This document shows positions 9,399-17,908 of a stretch of 64,000 nucleotides of DNA, piece after piece. The notes under the pieces were generated by a model. The model was not told the DNA's origin, made no database searches, and was given only the letters and a program-made list of their open reading frames with translations. This DNA is from Pseudoalteromonas luteoviolacea H33-S (GTDB lineage Bacteria > Pseudomonadota > Gammaproteobacteria > Enterobacterales > Alteromonadaceae), in contig NZ_AUXY01000046.1 of assembly GCF_001625695.1 (NCBI RefSeq), positions 1-64,000 of the forward strand, read 5' to 3'. The stretch's first letter is position 1. Every line of letters starts with the position of its first letter. A program made the position numbers and the translations under genes.

Positions 9399-9425
9399 AA
9401 ATAGGAGGTCAGTGACCTCCTATTT
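9399..9425. terminator. Bidirectional perfect-hairpin terminator
   Basis: AAATAGGAGGTCA at 9399-9411 pairs perfectly with TGACCTCCTATTT at 9413-9425 around a single central base. With A and T runs on either side it can work for the secreted protein gene on the plus strand and the YdcH-like gene on the minus strand. Confidence 0.85.
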
Positions 9426-9449
9426 TAAATTAGGTCAAAAGCATACAAA

Positions 9450-9701
9450 TTAAATTGTCGCTTCTGCCTTTTTTATCAAACCAAATAATTCATCTTTAAG
9501 CTGAACACGCTCCATTTTTTTCGTGTCCAAATAATCGTCAGTGGTGTTTTCAACACCCTCTTCGATTCGACGCACTTCTTTGTCTAGCTCATTGTACTTA
9601 TTGAACAGTTTTGCAAAGTGATTGTCGTTCATTTTTAAATGGCGGATAGTGTGATGATGATCTGGGAATTCGTGCAGTAAGTCGTGTTTTTCTATGCTCA
9701 T
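9450..9701 (-). CDS. YdcH-like (DUF465) small coiled-coil protein
   Basis: An 83-residue, highly charged and helical protein without signal peptide. It matches the YdcH/DUF465 type in length and pattern: an N-terminal HHHTIRHLK stretch, a central HFAKLFNKYNELDKEVRRIE helix, and a C-terminal second helix ending in LKDELFGLIKKAE. It probably forms an antiparallel helical hairpin. The molecular function is not known. AAGGA seven bases upstream supports the start. It is monocistronic and shares the hairpin at 9399-9425. Confidence 0.85.
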   Translation of the reverse strand: MSIEKHDLLHEFPDHHHTIRHLKMNDNHFAKLFNKYNELDKEVRRIEEGVENTTDDYLDTKKMERVQLKDELFGLIKKAEATI

Positions 9702-9848
9702 AAATGGATCCTTCTGAGATACTTATTGGCTTAACTTCAGTGTTGCAGATACACATAAAAGGTTATTGATCTGTATCAGCAATCCATTGGTTATCCGCTT
9801 TTTCAAATCACTTCAAAAGCATAGATAATACGCCTTAAAGATGTTAAA

Positions 9849-10547
9849 TCACCAAGGTATGACGCTACCATCAAAGCTCAAGAAACTACCACTTTGCTTA
9901 TCTTGTAAGTTATCTAATACGCGTTTTAGCCCAGATGCCGACTCTTGAGGTGTGATCAAAGCATTTGGTCCACCCATCTGGGTCTTTACCCAACCTGGGT
10001 GTAATGCAACGGTTTTTATCCCTTGTGGCAATAAGTCATTAGACAAGCTCTTTACTACCGAATTAAGCGCAGCTTTAGAGCTTCGGTAGATATACCCACC
10101 GCCTTTGGTATTTTCTGTATGGCTGCCTACACGTGAAGATAAGGCTGCAAAGATCTTACCGTGCCCTCTTAACAGGTGTGGATAAAATGCCTCAGCCAAC
10201 TTGGCAGGCGCAATCACATTCACTTCCATTACCCTGCGCCAAGCTTCTACATCACACTGCCCAAAACCATATCCCTTCGGCCCATATAATCCAGCATTAT
10301 TGATCACAACATCAATCGCCTGCGCACTAAGTTGCTTGGCTAGGTCGTCAAGCTGAATATAATTAGTGACATCTAATGGGTATATATCAAGCACACCTGA
10401 TGCTTCCACCCCAGTCAAATCACGTAAGGCCTCGCTTGAATTTATGTCTCTAACGGTTGCCAAAACATGCCAGCCAGAATCTAGATATAATTTAGCAAGA
10501 GCAAACCCAATGCCTCTGTTTGCGCCAGTGATCAATACGCACGCCAT
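9849..10547 (-). CDS. Short-chain dehydrogenase/reductase (SDR) family oxidoreductase
   Basis: A cytoplasmic NAD(P)-dependent oxidoreductase of 232 residues, the usual length of a classical SDR. The cofactor motif TGANRGIG lies near residue 7, NNAG in the middle, a catalytic Ser in ALSSRVG, and the YxxxK pair in YRSSKAALN. PGWVKTQMGG follows as expected for the loop after the active site. Arg-rich spacing after the first motif suggests NADP preference. The substrate is unknown, since neighbours (a YdcH-like and a STAS-like gene) give no pathway clue. It is likely monocistronic. Confidence 0.88.
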   Translation of the reverse strand: MACVLITGANRGIGFALAKLYLDSGWHVLATVRDINSSEALRDLTGVEASGVLDIYPLDVTNYIQLDDLAKQLSAQAIDVVINNAGLYGPKGYGFGQCDVEAWRRVMEVNVIAPAKLAEAFYPHLLRGHGKIFAALSSRVGSHTENTKGGGYIYRSSKAALNSVVKSLSNDLLPQGIKTVALHPGWVKTQMGGPNALITPQESASGLKRVLDNLQDKQSGSFLSFDGSVIPW

Positions 10548-10633
10548 ATGTATTCCAAACTTAATCCGTAAATAAAGGAGTTTTAACGAATAAGAGAATG
10601 CAAATCAAGTGGTAACAACATTGCTTTAGACCA

Positions 10634-11014
10634 TCACAGATGATTTAGCCAATGCTGTGCAGAGTGGGGTTCAGAAAAATAACGAGTTTGCCCGCCTAAT
10701 ACCCAGCCGCCAATGATGGACATAATTCGCTGCCACCGATTGCAGCCAATTACAGCAGTACGTGCAAATTGATCACTGTATTTGCAAGCAAGTCGAATAT
10801 CTGTCCATGCTTCACTTACTTCCCACCCTTGTAACTCAGTTAGATCAATTAACACACAAATATCTTCATTCATACTGTGCATGACCACTTGATCAACTAT
10901 AGGTAAGACAACCACATAGTCTTGGTGAGTGAGCCTGCCAACGGCTTTAAAACTTAGTAATAAACCGAAGTCCCGACGCTCTGTACCAACTGAAATACCA
11001 TGGAATTCACTCAT
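10634..11014 (-). CDS. SpoIIAA/STAS-like domain protein
   Basis: A small cytoplasmic protein of about 126 residues resembling SpoIIAA-like (STAS/SEC14-like) proteins. Features are LLSFKAVGRLTHQDY, a strand-helix segment with VLIDLTELQGW, and a C-terminal RYFSEPHSAQHWL helix typical of this group. Their role is unclear; some bind lipids or act as anti-anti-sigma-like partners. The open frame runs to 11077, but its first 21 residues are hydrophobic and out of family; MSEFHGISVG at 11014 matches the usual start. The ribosome-binding site is weak, so the start is uncertain. Confidence 0.7.
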   Translation of the reverse strand: MSEFHGISVGTERRDFGLLLSFKAVGRLTHQDYVVVLPIVDQVVMHSMNEDICVLIDLTELQGWEVSEAWTDIRLACKYSDQFARTAVIGCNRWQRIMSIIGGWVLGGQTRYFSEPHSAQHWLNHL

Positions 11015-11164
11015 TGCAAATGCCGCTTTTAAAAAGTAAAAAATAAGTAAACAATACCCTTTTTTACAATAGTTCAATTTAAGCTATCGCGCACATTTTA
11101 ATAAATATACTATCCTTAAAAAAACGCGCTCATTAAAACCTTTGCTCCGAGTAAGCCTAAAAAA

Positions 11165-11950
11165 ATGGAAAAGCCATTGAAAATCATAATCTTTTTTTTA
11201 GTGAGTTTGATCACTACTTACAGCTATGCACAAACAGAAAAGACTTGGTTCAATCAAGCCACTTATACCAAACTAGAGGATGCGGACACGCATACCTTGC
11301 AGCTGAGTAGCCATTATTACTTTGCACCTCAAGCCAACTTTTGGGTGTGGGATGACTTCGGTTATCTAGATACAGACACCAATCTGCTGGCAACGTATAC
11401 CAATGATGAACAATCTGCATTTACAGGTCTGGAAGGTGAGCTGTTTATTTCAAATTGGTTTGCAACAGCAAGTATTGTTGACTTAGGTGAGACCGACGAC
11501 AACTACACTATCGGATTTGGCTATTTATTTTTTGATAATTTGAAAGTGAGTGCCAAACATCAGCAACAGACGGGCGCAGACGATATTATTTGGCTACAAG
11601 GCCAGCTCAATATAGATATCGATGAAAATGCTTATGTGGGTACCACTATTGTCAGTGATGATGAATTGGACAACTGGCAGGTGGAAGTGCGCTACTTTCG
11701 ACGCCTTGGTGAGCAACAGTACTTCACACTTGATTTAACTCACGAAAATTCAAGCAGTAAAAACCACAATAACTTTATTGCGAATTATTATTTTAACCAA
11801 CACTTTGCCCTTGGACTAGGCAGCAACGAGTCACATCTACTTGTCGAGGGCAAGTACTTCGTTAATCATAGCTTTTTTGTCAAAGCAAGATATCAAGAGC
11901 AAAGCGATGATGAGCAGTCTTTAGAGATGTCTATGCAAGCTCAGTTTTAG
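11165..11950 (+). CDS. Outer-membrane beta-barrel protein, putative porin
   Basis: A 261-residue protein with a signal peptide (IIIFFLVSLITTYSYA). Alternating polar and aromatic strands are separated by acidic loops, and the C-terminal residue is Phe (MQAQF), the usual signal for BAM-dependent insertion. It resembles small Alteromonadales putative porins. The loops are rich in Asp, Glu and Asn, in keeping with a marine outer membrane. The substrate is unknown. It converges on the methyltransferase gene with only three bases between the stops and no terminator visible there. Confidence 0.72.
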   Translation: MEKPLKIIIFFLVSLITTYSYAQTEKTWFNQATYTKLEDADTHTLQLSSHYYFAPQANFWVWDDFGYLDTDTNLLATYTNDEQSAFTGLEGELFISNWFATASIVDLGETDDNYTIGFGYLFFDNLKVSAKHQQQTGADDIIWLQGQLNIDIDENAYVGTTIVSDDELDNWQVEVRYFRRLGEQQYFTLDLTHENSSSKNHNNFIANYYFNQHFALGLGSNESHLLVEGKYFVNHSFFVKARYQEQSDDEQSLEMSMQAQF

Positions 11951-11953
11951 TCC

Positions 11954-13252
11954 TCAAACATGTAAACGTTGACGAAAGGCATCATTGATAGCTTCTACTT
12001 TGATGTGTGAAATATCGACCGTATTCTCTTCAATCCATAGCTCAAAGTCGGCAAAGGCCTCTAACGCAAACATTTTTGCTGTTACCTCAGCACAGCTTAG
12101 CCCTAGCATGTCATAAATAACTAACTCAGCATGCCACTCTGGATCAGGTACCTCAAAACGTTCCCCTCGCTTTATCATAAACGACCTTTGAAAACTGCGC
12201 TTCAACTGCACTAAGCCAAGTCTTCCAACATCGTCACTTGTCGGTAATTCATAATTACTGCATTGCCACTTTCCTTTTGGGAAGACAATAGAAAAGTCTG
12301 GGCTACTTGGTGCGACATAATCAAACTGAATAGTCTCATTTGCTGCCAATACGACATCATAAGGGCTAAAGTGAAATGCAATATTTAAGCTGCAATCCCC
12401 CTCGGTCAACCTCAAATCACCATACACTTGAATATCCGTGGTGAGCTTAACTGTATAACCTGACCAATCTTTATCCGGAATAGTGAGACAAGATGAGAAA
12501 CAGCTTAAATCTTCCTGGCTTAAAGCCAAAGATGTTGATTTATCTAAACAGAAAAACTCGCCAAGTAACTCAGCTCGCTCATCCTTGTTCTCGCCTTGAG
12601 TCAACCACGCTTTTAAGCTCACCTGCTGCGGAATAAGTACGCCTTCAGGCGCTAAAAACTGAACCAAATGTTTAAAAATATATACTTGTGGCTCGCGTTT
12701 TAGCAAAGCCGTCATGGTTTCTGAAATAATGATATCAAAGCGTTCTTGAGACGACTGCGGTTGCCATAACGTCGCATCCGCATGATGCGTACGAATGTGG
12801 TAATGACCAAGATTAAAGTGGTTAATTAACTTATGCACCGCATCAATATTCTCTTGATGAATATCTATTAAGGTAATCTCAACAGGTAAGTTATCACTCA
12901 CTGCTAGTAAAGGTATGAGCAAAGTAGCGTAGGGCCCAGTCCCTGCATAGAGTATTCTCACGGGTGCTTCATTTTCTCTAATGCAGTCATTTATCGCTTG
13001 TGCGACGCCTTGAGCAAATAATTGTGTTCTCACAGTTTCTTCAAAACACTTTGCCGCTTGCACGGGAGAAATCGCAACACCTGACGCGGTTTCTGTTTTA
13101 TCAGACTGATTCATATCTGTGCTGGTAAATATCCCGGTAACAGTACCTAAATAGTCCACCATGGCTTTGATATCAACTTTATCGATAGCCCCTTTTGGCG
13201 CACTCAGTAAAACCTGCGCAACATCGACAAACTGTGATTTAGATAACCCCAT
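11954..13252 (-). CDS. PRMT-like class I SAM-dependent methyltransferase
   Basis: A 432-residue predicted methyltransferase. A SAM-binding glycine motif (ILYAGTGPYATLL) lies near residue 100, followed by an acidic residue after strand 2 (ITLIDIH). SETMTALLKREPQ contains a Glu pair like the double-E loop of protein arginine methyltransferases. A long C-terminal half (residues 215-432) looks beta-rich, as the PRMT barrel does. By family this would methylate a guanidino or amino group; the substrate is unknown. AGGGAAG precedes the ATG. It lies 22 bases downstream of a LysE exporter gene, suggesting one transcript. The PRMT assignment is inference from motifs. Confidence 0.65.
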   Translation of the reverse strand: MGLSKSQFVDVAQVLLSAPKGAIDKVDIKAMVDYLGTVTGIFTSTDMNQSDKTETASGVAISPVQAAKCFEETVRTQLFAQGVAQAINDCIRENEAPVRILYAGTGPYATLLIPLLAVSDNLPVEITLIDIHQENIDAVHKLINHFNLGHYHIRTHHADATLWQPQSSQERFDIIISETMTALLKREPQVYIFKHLVQFLAPEGVLIPQQVSLKAWLTQGENKDERAELLGEFFCLDKSTSLALSQEDLSCFSSCLTIPDKDWSGYTVKLTTDIQVYGDLRLTEGDCSLNIAFHFSPYDVVLAANETIQFDYVAPSSPDFSIVFPKGKWQCSNYELPTSDDVGRLGLVQLKRSFQRSFMIKRGERFEVPDPEWHAELVIYDMLGLSCAEVTAKMFALEAFADFELWIEENTVDISHIKVEAINDAFRQRLHV

Positions 13253-13274
13253 AACTTCCCTATTTTTTATAAAC

Positions 13275-13880
13275 TTAGACTAGGTTTGAGGATAGAGTGA
13301 CATACCCCAAAAGTAAAACTAAAAGGCTTGCAAAAAACAACCTTAAATATCTGAGCTGTTGCGAAGTTTTTACAACCCGGTGTAAAACCCCACCAAAATA
13401 TAGCCATAGCGCATCTGCCACTACAGCAACCGCAAACAATATACTGGCCGCAACCACACTGGCCTGCAATTGAGACTCAAACGGCAAGGCGACATTAGCA
13501 AATATAGCGATACAGGCAGCATACGCTTTGGGATTAAACAAATTTAAAATGAACCCATCCATAAAACCAACGGACTTATCTCCTGTTGAAGATAAAGCAC
13601 TTTTGTTGGTAGCAATTTTATATGCAACGTAAAGTAAGTAGAGTAAAGCCGCGACTTGCAATACGTGCGTTAATTGCGGGAAGCTTAACAGTAATGCACC
13701 TAACCCTGTTGCCGACGCGACAATAGCGACCAGCAAGCCACTCAAAATACCCAGTAAGAATGGCACTCCTTCTCTAACCCCAGAGCTTGCACCAACAGCA
13801 GCGAGCGCCAATGGGGCAGGGCCAGGTGAGCCAAGTAACAAAAATGTTGTAAATGCGAGCGAAATAATAGCTTCTAGCAT
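13275..13880 (-). CDS. LysE/RhtB family amino-acid exporter
   Basis: A 201-residue inner-membrane protein with about six transmembrane helices and the N-terminal family motif LLGSPGPAPLALAAVG (the SPGP signature) near residue 18. LysE/RhtB proteins export amino acids or their derivatives with proton antiport. The segment FILNLFNPKAY matches the second family motif (NPK). It is followed by the PRMT-like gene after 22 bases, so an operon is likely, and it is separated from prpF by a hairpin. The substrate is unknown. Confidence 0.88.
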   Translation of the reverse strand: MLEAIISLAFTTFLLLGSPGPAPLALAAVGASSGVREGVPFLLGILSGLLVAIVASATGLGALLLSFPQLTHVLQVAALLYLLYVAYKIATNKSALSSTGDKSVGFMDGFILNLFNPKAYAACIAIFANVALPFESQLQASVVAASILFAVAVVADALWLYFGGVLHRVVKTSQQLRYLRLFFASLLVLLLGYVTLSSNLV

Positions 13881-13955
13881 GGTTTTCCAAACTTTCCTTT
13901 TGCTTTATGTGATGTTTTTTCTTGTGTTGAGTTCGCCGATAAAATGACGAGGGAT

Positions 13956-13977
13956 GGCTGAGGTGAACACCTCAACC
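13956..13977 (-). terminator. Hairpin downstream of prpF
   Basis: TGAGGTG at 13959-13965 pairs with CACCTCA at 13968-13974, extended by GG/CC pairs after one mismatch. It starts ten bases after the prpF stop. The T tract on the minus strand is weak, so partial readthrough into the LysE gene is possible. Confidence 0.5.
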
Positions 13978-13986
13978 TATTGCGTT

Positions 13987-15162
13987 TTATTCGGGTGATG
14001 GTATGCGAACAACGCCTTCCATCAATAAACGTGCACTTCTGCTCATGATGGCTTTTTTCGCTAACCACCTTTGTCCATTTTGCTCTGCTTCAGCGCCGAC
14101 TTTTAAGGTGCCAGACGGGTGCCCAAACGTGACTTGATTTCGTTGTCCACCGCCAGCGGCTTCATTGACCAAAGTACCCGGAATTGCCGCAGCTGTCGCT
14201 ATGGCCACCGCGGCAGTGCCCATCATCGCATGGTGTAGCTTACCCATAGACAGCGCTCGTACATTTAGATCGATGTCTTGCTCACTGATGGCTTTACCAC
14301 TGGATGCTGAGTATGCACAAGGACCACTAACAAAAGCTATTTTGGGCGTATGCTGACGAACCTTAGCTTCTTCCAACTTGTTGATCAGGCCCATTTTTAG
14401 CGCTCCATATGCGCGGATTTTCTCTAGCCTTTGCAACGTATTTGCATCGCCATTAATTGCCTCTTGCAATTCAGTGCCGTTAAAACCCAAATCATCAGCT
14501 CTAAAGAATAAAGTCGGGATCCCAGCATTTATCATGGTCACATCAAAAGCGCCTTCATCAGGCACTTCAAGTACGTCCACTAAATTGCCGCTCGGGAACA
14601 TATCTGCATCTGCATCGGCTGGTTCTAAGAACTCAACAACCACCTCAGCTGCCGGGAACGTCACGCCATCTAACTCAAAGTCGCCAGTTTCTTGCACTTC
14701 ACCATGAGTGATTGGAATATGCGCAACGATGGTTTTACCGATATTTGCTTGCCAAATACGGACAACTGCAATCCCATTTTCAGGTATGCGAGTACTGTCA
14801 ACCAAACCATTGCTGATAGCAAAAGCACCAACCGCCGCGGTTAAGTTACCGCAATTTCCACTCCAATCGATAAATGGCTTATCGATAGCCACTTGTCCAA
14901 ACAAGTAGTCAACATCATGGTCCGCTTGTGTGCTCTTTGACAAAATAACCGTTTTACTCGTGCTAGAAGTCGCCCCCCCCATGCCATCAGTTTGTTTCGC
15001 ATACGGATCTGGGCTGCCGATCACGCGAAGTAAAATATCATCGCGCAATTTACCGGCAACTTGTGCGCCTTTAGGTAAGTCTTCTAGATTGAAAAATACA
15101 CCTTTTGAAGTCCCACCACGCATATATGTGGCGGGAATTTTAATTTGTGGTTTAAAACTCAT
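13987..15162 (-). CDS. prpF: 2-methylaconitate cis-trans isomerase PrpF
   Basis: PrpF of 391 residues isomerises the 2-methylaconitate made by AcnD so that it can be hydrated to 2-methylisocitrate in the propionate (methylcitrate) pathway. Family landmarks are PATYMRGGTSKG at the N terminus, the GNCGN motif (WSGNCGNLTAA) with its active-site Cys, and GGGQRNQVTFGHPSG near the C terminus. I set the start at ATG 15162, where AGGAAGG lies just upstream; the frame is open to 15186 inside a hairpin. It is the last gene of the prpB-prpC-acnD-prpF operon, 55 bases after acnD. Confidence 0.95.
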   Translation of the reverse strand: MSFKPQIKIPATYMRGGTSKGVFFNLEDLPKGAQVAGKLRDDILLRVIGSPDPYAKQTDGMGGATSSTSKTVILSKSTQADHDVDYLFGQVAIDKPFIDWSGNCGNLTAAVGAFAISNGLVDSTRIPENGIAVVRIWQANIGKTIVAHIPITHGEVQETGDFELDGVTFPAAEVVVEFLEPADADADMFPSGNLVDVLEVPDEGAFDVTMINAGIPTLFFRADDLGFNGTELQEAINGDANTLQRLEKIRAYGALKMGLINKLEEAKVRQHTPKIAFVSGPCAYSASSGKAISEQDIDLNVRALSMGKLHHAMMGTAAVAIATAAAIPGTLVNEAAGGGQRNQVTFGHPSGTLKVGAEAEQNGQRWLAKKAIMSRSARLLMEGVVRIPSPE

Positions 15163-15175
15163 AATCCTTCCTAAC

Positions 15176-15204
15176 AATAAACCCAAGCATTGCTTGGGTT
15201 TATT
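15176..15204 (-). terminator. 14-bp perfect hairpin between acnD and prpF
   Basis: AATAAACCCAAGCA at 15176-15189 pairs perfectly with TGCTTGGGTTTATT at 15191-15204. It fills the short gap between two genes of one operon, with the prpF ribosome-binding site directly after it. It could be a partial terminator, an RNA-processing or stability element, or a cap on the acnD mRNA end. There is no long U tract. Confidence 0.6.
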
Positions 15205-15217
15205 TCGATAATATTGA

Positions 15218-17806
15218 TTAAGCGTTGGCTTCTAAAAAGTCTTTTGCAAAACGTTGCAATACGCCACCCGCTTCATAAATAGACACCTCTTCTGCGGTAT
15301 CCAATCGGCACGTTACATCCACTTCGATACGCTCACCATTTTGACGATTAATCACCAACGTCAACGTTGTACCCGGTGTGCGCTCACCCACAACGTCATA
15401 GGTCTCTGTGCCATCTAACTCAAGTGTCAATCTTGTTGTGCCAGCCTTAAACTCCAGCGGTAATACACCCATACCAATTAGGTTGGTTCTGTGAATACGT
15501 TCGAACCCTTCAGCAACAATCACTTCAACACCCGCAAGACGCACCCCTTTTGCCGCCCAATCTCGCGAGGAGCCCTGACCATAGTCCGCACCTGCCACAA
15601 TAATAAGCGGCTGCTTCCTATCCATATATGTTTCAATTGCTTCCCACATACGGGTCACTTGGCCTTCAGGCTCAAGACGTGCAAGAGAGCCTTGTTTCAC
15701 TTCACCATTTTCCTTCACCATTTCATTGAGTAGCTTCGGATTCGCAAACGTTGCACGCTGCGCGGTTAAGTGATCTCCTCGGTGAGTCGCATAAGAGTTA
15801 AAGTCCTCTTCAGGCAGGCCCATTTTGGACAGGTATTCACCTGCTGCACTGCTTGCCATAATTGCGTTAGAAGGTGAGAGGTGGTCGGTAGTGATATTGT
15901 CACCTAGAATTGCCAGCGGCCTCATGCCCTTCATCGTACGCTCGCCCGCAAGCGCCCCTTCCCAATATGGAGGACGACGGATATAAGTGCTCATTTCGCG
16001 CCATTCATACAATGGGTCGTTATCTTCACCATAATCAACCGTGAGATTGAACATAGGGTCGTATACTTCTCTAAATTGCTGTGGTTTTACACTTTTTGCT
16101 ATCACCGCATCAATCTCTTCATCACTTGGCCAAATATCTTTCAGTGTTACCGGATTGCCCGCTTGGTCATGGCCAAGAACATCTTGCTCAATATCAAAGC
16201 GCACACTACCTGCAATTGCGTAAGCCACCACCAATGGCGGTGACGCTAAGAACGCTTGCTTTGCATATGGGTGAATACGACCATCAAAGTTTCGGTTACC
16301 TGACAATACGGCAGTTGCATATAAGTCTCTGTCGATGACCTCTTGTTGGATTTTAGGGTCAAGCGCCCCACTCATTCCGTTACACGTAGTGCATGCAAAC
16401 GCCACAATGCCAAAACCAAGCGCTTCAAGCTCTGGTAGTAAGTCTGCTTCAGTCATATAAGAGCGCACCGCTTTAGAACCCGGTGCAAATGATGTTTTGA
16501 CCCACGGCTTGCGCTTCAAGCCAAGTTTATTAGCGTTTCTTGCCAGCAACCCAGCAGCAACGACATTTCGTGGATTACTGGTATTGGTACAGCTGGTGAT
16601 TGCAGCGATGATCACCGCGCCATCAGGCATTTGATCTTCTGTTTTTTCGTAATCCGCGACGATGCCTTGTTTGGCTAAATCTTGCGTTGCCACACGGCGA
16701 TGCGGATTAGATGGACCCGCTAAATTACGTCCTACACTGGATAAATCGAACTTTAATACGCGCTCATACTTGGCTTCAGTCATAGCGTCAGCCCACAAAC
16801 CTGTCAGCTTGGCATACTTCTCTACTAACTCGACTTGCTCATCGTCACGGCCCGTGAGCTTTAAGTAATCAATCGTTTTCTGATCTATGTAGAACATAGC
16901 AGCCGTTGCGCCATATTCTGGTGTCATATTTGAAATAGTCGCACGGTCGCCAAGGGTTAAGTCATTTGCGCCTTCACCGAAAAACTCTAAGTAGGTTGAG
17001 ACCACTTTTTCATTACGTAAAAATTCGGTAATTGCTAATACAATATCCGTTGCAGTGATACCCGGCTGGCGTTTACCTACCAGCTCAACACCCACAATAT
17101 CTGGCAGTCGCATATAGGATGCACGGCCAAGCATGACGCTCTCAGCTTCTAAGCCACCCACACCAATGGCAATTACGCCCAATGCATCAACATGCGGAGT
17201 ATGGCTGTCAGTGCCAACTAGCGTATCAGGAAATGCAACCCCATCTCGCGCTTGAACAACTGGCGACATTTTTTCTAGATTGATCTGGTGAAGAATACCG
17301 TTACCCGGTGGGATCACATCGACATTTTTAAACGCTGTTTTTGTCCAGTTTATAAAGTGGAAACGGTCATCGTTACGGCGATCTTCTATCGCTCGGTTTT
17401 TCTCGAACGCATTTTCCTCATAACCTGCATGCTCTACAGCCAGACTGTGATCAACAATTAGCTGAGTTGGTACAACCGGATTAACTTTGGCAGGATCGCC
17501 CCCTTTTTCTGCGATGGCATCACGAAGACCTGCTAAATCAACCAGTGCTGTTTGACCAAGAATATCGTGACACACTACACGCGCTGGAAACCACGGGAAG
17601 TCTAGGTCTCTGCGTCTTTCAATTATTTGTGTCAAAAAATCATTAAGCTTTTCAGGCTCAGCTCTGCGCACTAGGTTTTCTGCGAGGACTTTAGAAGTGT
17701 AGGGTAATCCATCATATGCGCCGGGCTTTATCGCTTCGATGGCCTCGCGCGTATCATAGTAACATAGAGTAGAATCAGGTAATCGTTTACGGTATTGGGT
17801 GTTCAT
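15218..17806 (-). CDS. acnD: Fe/S-dependent 2-methylisocitrate dehydratase AcnD
   Basis: AcnD, 862 residues, is an aconitase-type [4Fe-4S] enzyme that dehydrates 2-methylcitrate to 2-methylaconitate in propionate catabolism; it needs PrpF to complete the step and replaces PrpD. The three cluster cysteines lie in SCTNTSNP and the ACTTCNG pair. VGTDSHTPHVDALGV and GSSRDWAAKG are aconitase signatures. I start it at ATG 17806 (MNTQYRK), the usual AcnD beginning, with GGA upstream. The frame extends to 17848, but that ATG lies in a hairpin. It sits between prpC and prpF. Confidence 0.96.
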   Translation of the reverse strand: MNTQYRKRLPDSTLCYYDTREAIEAIKPGAYDGLPYTSKVLAENLVRRAEPEKLNDFLTQIIERRRDLDFPWFPARVVCHDILGQTALVDLAGLRDAIAEKGGDPAKVNPVVPTQLIVDHSLAVEHAGYEENAFEKNRAIEDRRNDDRFHFINWTKTAFKNVDVIPPGNGILHQINLEKMSPVVQARDGVAFPDTLVGTDSHTPHVDALGVIAIGVGGLEAESVMLGRASYMRLPDIVGVELVGKRQPGITATDIVLAITEFLRNEKVVSTYLEFFGEGANDLTLGDRATISNMTPEYGATAAMFYIDQKTIDYLKLTGRDDEQVELVEKYAKLTGLWADAMTEAKYERVLKFDLSSVGRNLAGPSNPHRRVATQDLAKQGIVADYEKTEDQMPDGAVIIAAITSCTNTSNPRNVVAAGLLARNANKLGLKRKPWVKTSFAPGSKAVRSYMTEADLLPELEALGFGIVAFACTTCNGMSGALDPKIQQEVIDRDLYATAVLSGNRNFDGRIHPYAKQAFLASPPLVVAYAIAGSVRFDIEQDVLGHDQAGNPVTLKDIWPSDEEIDAVIAKSVKPQQFREVYDPMFNLTVDYGEDNDPLYEWREMSTYIRRPPYWEGALAGERTMKGMRPLAILGDNITTDHLSPSNAIMASSAAGEYLSKMGLPEEDFNSYATHRGDHLTAQRATFANPKLLNEMVKENGEVKQGSLARLEPEGQVTRMWEAIETYMDRKQPLIIVAGADYGQGSSRDWAAKGVRLAGVEVIVAEGFERIHRTNLIGMGVLPLEFKAGTTRLTLELDGTETYDVVGERTPGTTLTLVINRQNGERIEVDVTCRLDTAEEVSIYEAGGVLQRFAKDFLEANA

Positions 17807-17843
17807 AACTGCTTTTTCCAACTGAAGATGTGACGGTGTGCTT

Positions 17844-17873
17844 AGCATGCAGCGCTATTAAGCACTGCATGCT
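17844..17873 (-). repeat. 9-bp inverted repeat upstream of acnD
   Basis: AGCATGCAG at 17844-17852 pairs perfectly with CTGCATGCT at 17865-17873 over a 12-base loop. It sits in the prpC-acnD gap just upstream of the acnD ribosome-binding site and covers the alternative acnD ATG at 17848. Confidence 0.55.
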
Positions 17874-17874
17874 C

Positions 17875-17899
17875 ACGACTTACGCTCAATATAAGTCGT
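17875..17899 (-). repeat. 8-bp inverted repeat next to the prpC stop
   Basis: ACGACTTA at 17875-17882 pairs with TAAGTCGT at 17892-17899 over a nine-base loop, directly downstream of the prpC stop on the minus strand. With the adjacent 9-bp repeat it makes a double hairpin inside the operon. Confidence 0.5.
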
Positions 17900-17908
17900 C
17901 GGCTATAA

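Noticed and set aside
17807..17848. Upstream ATG for acnD
   Set aside because: It falls in a hairpin without a ribosome-binding site, and known AcnD proteins begin at the MNTQYR-like position.
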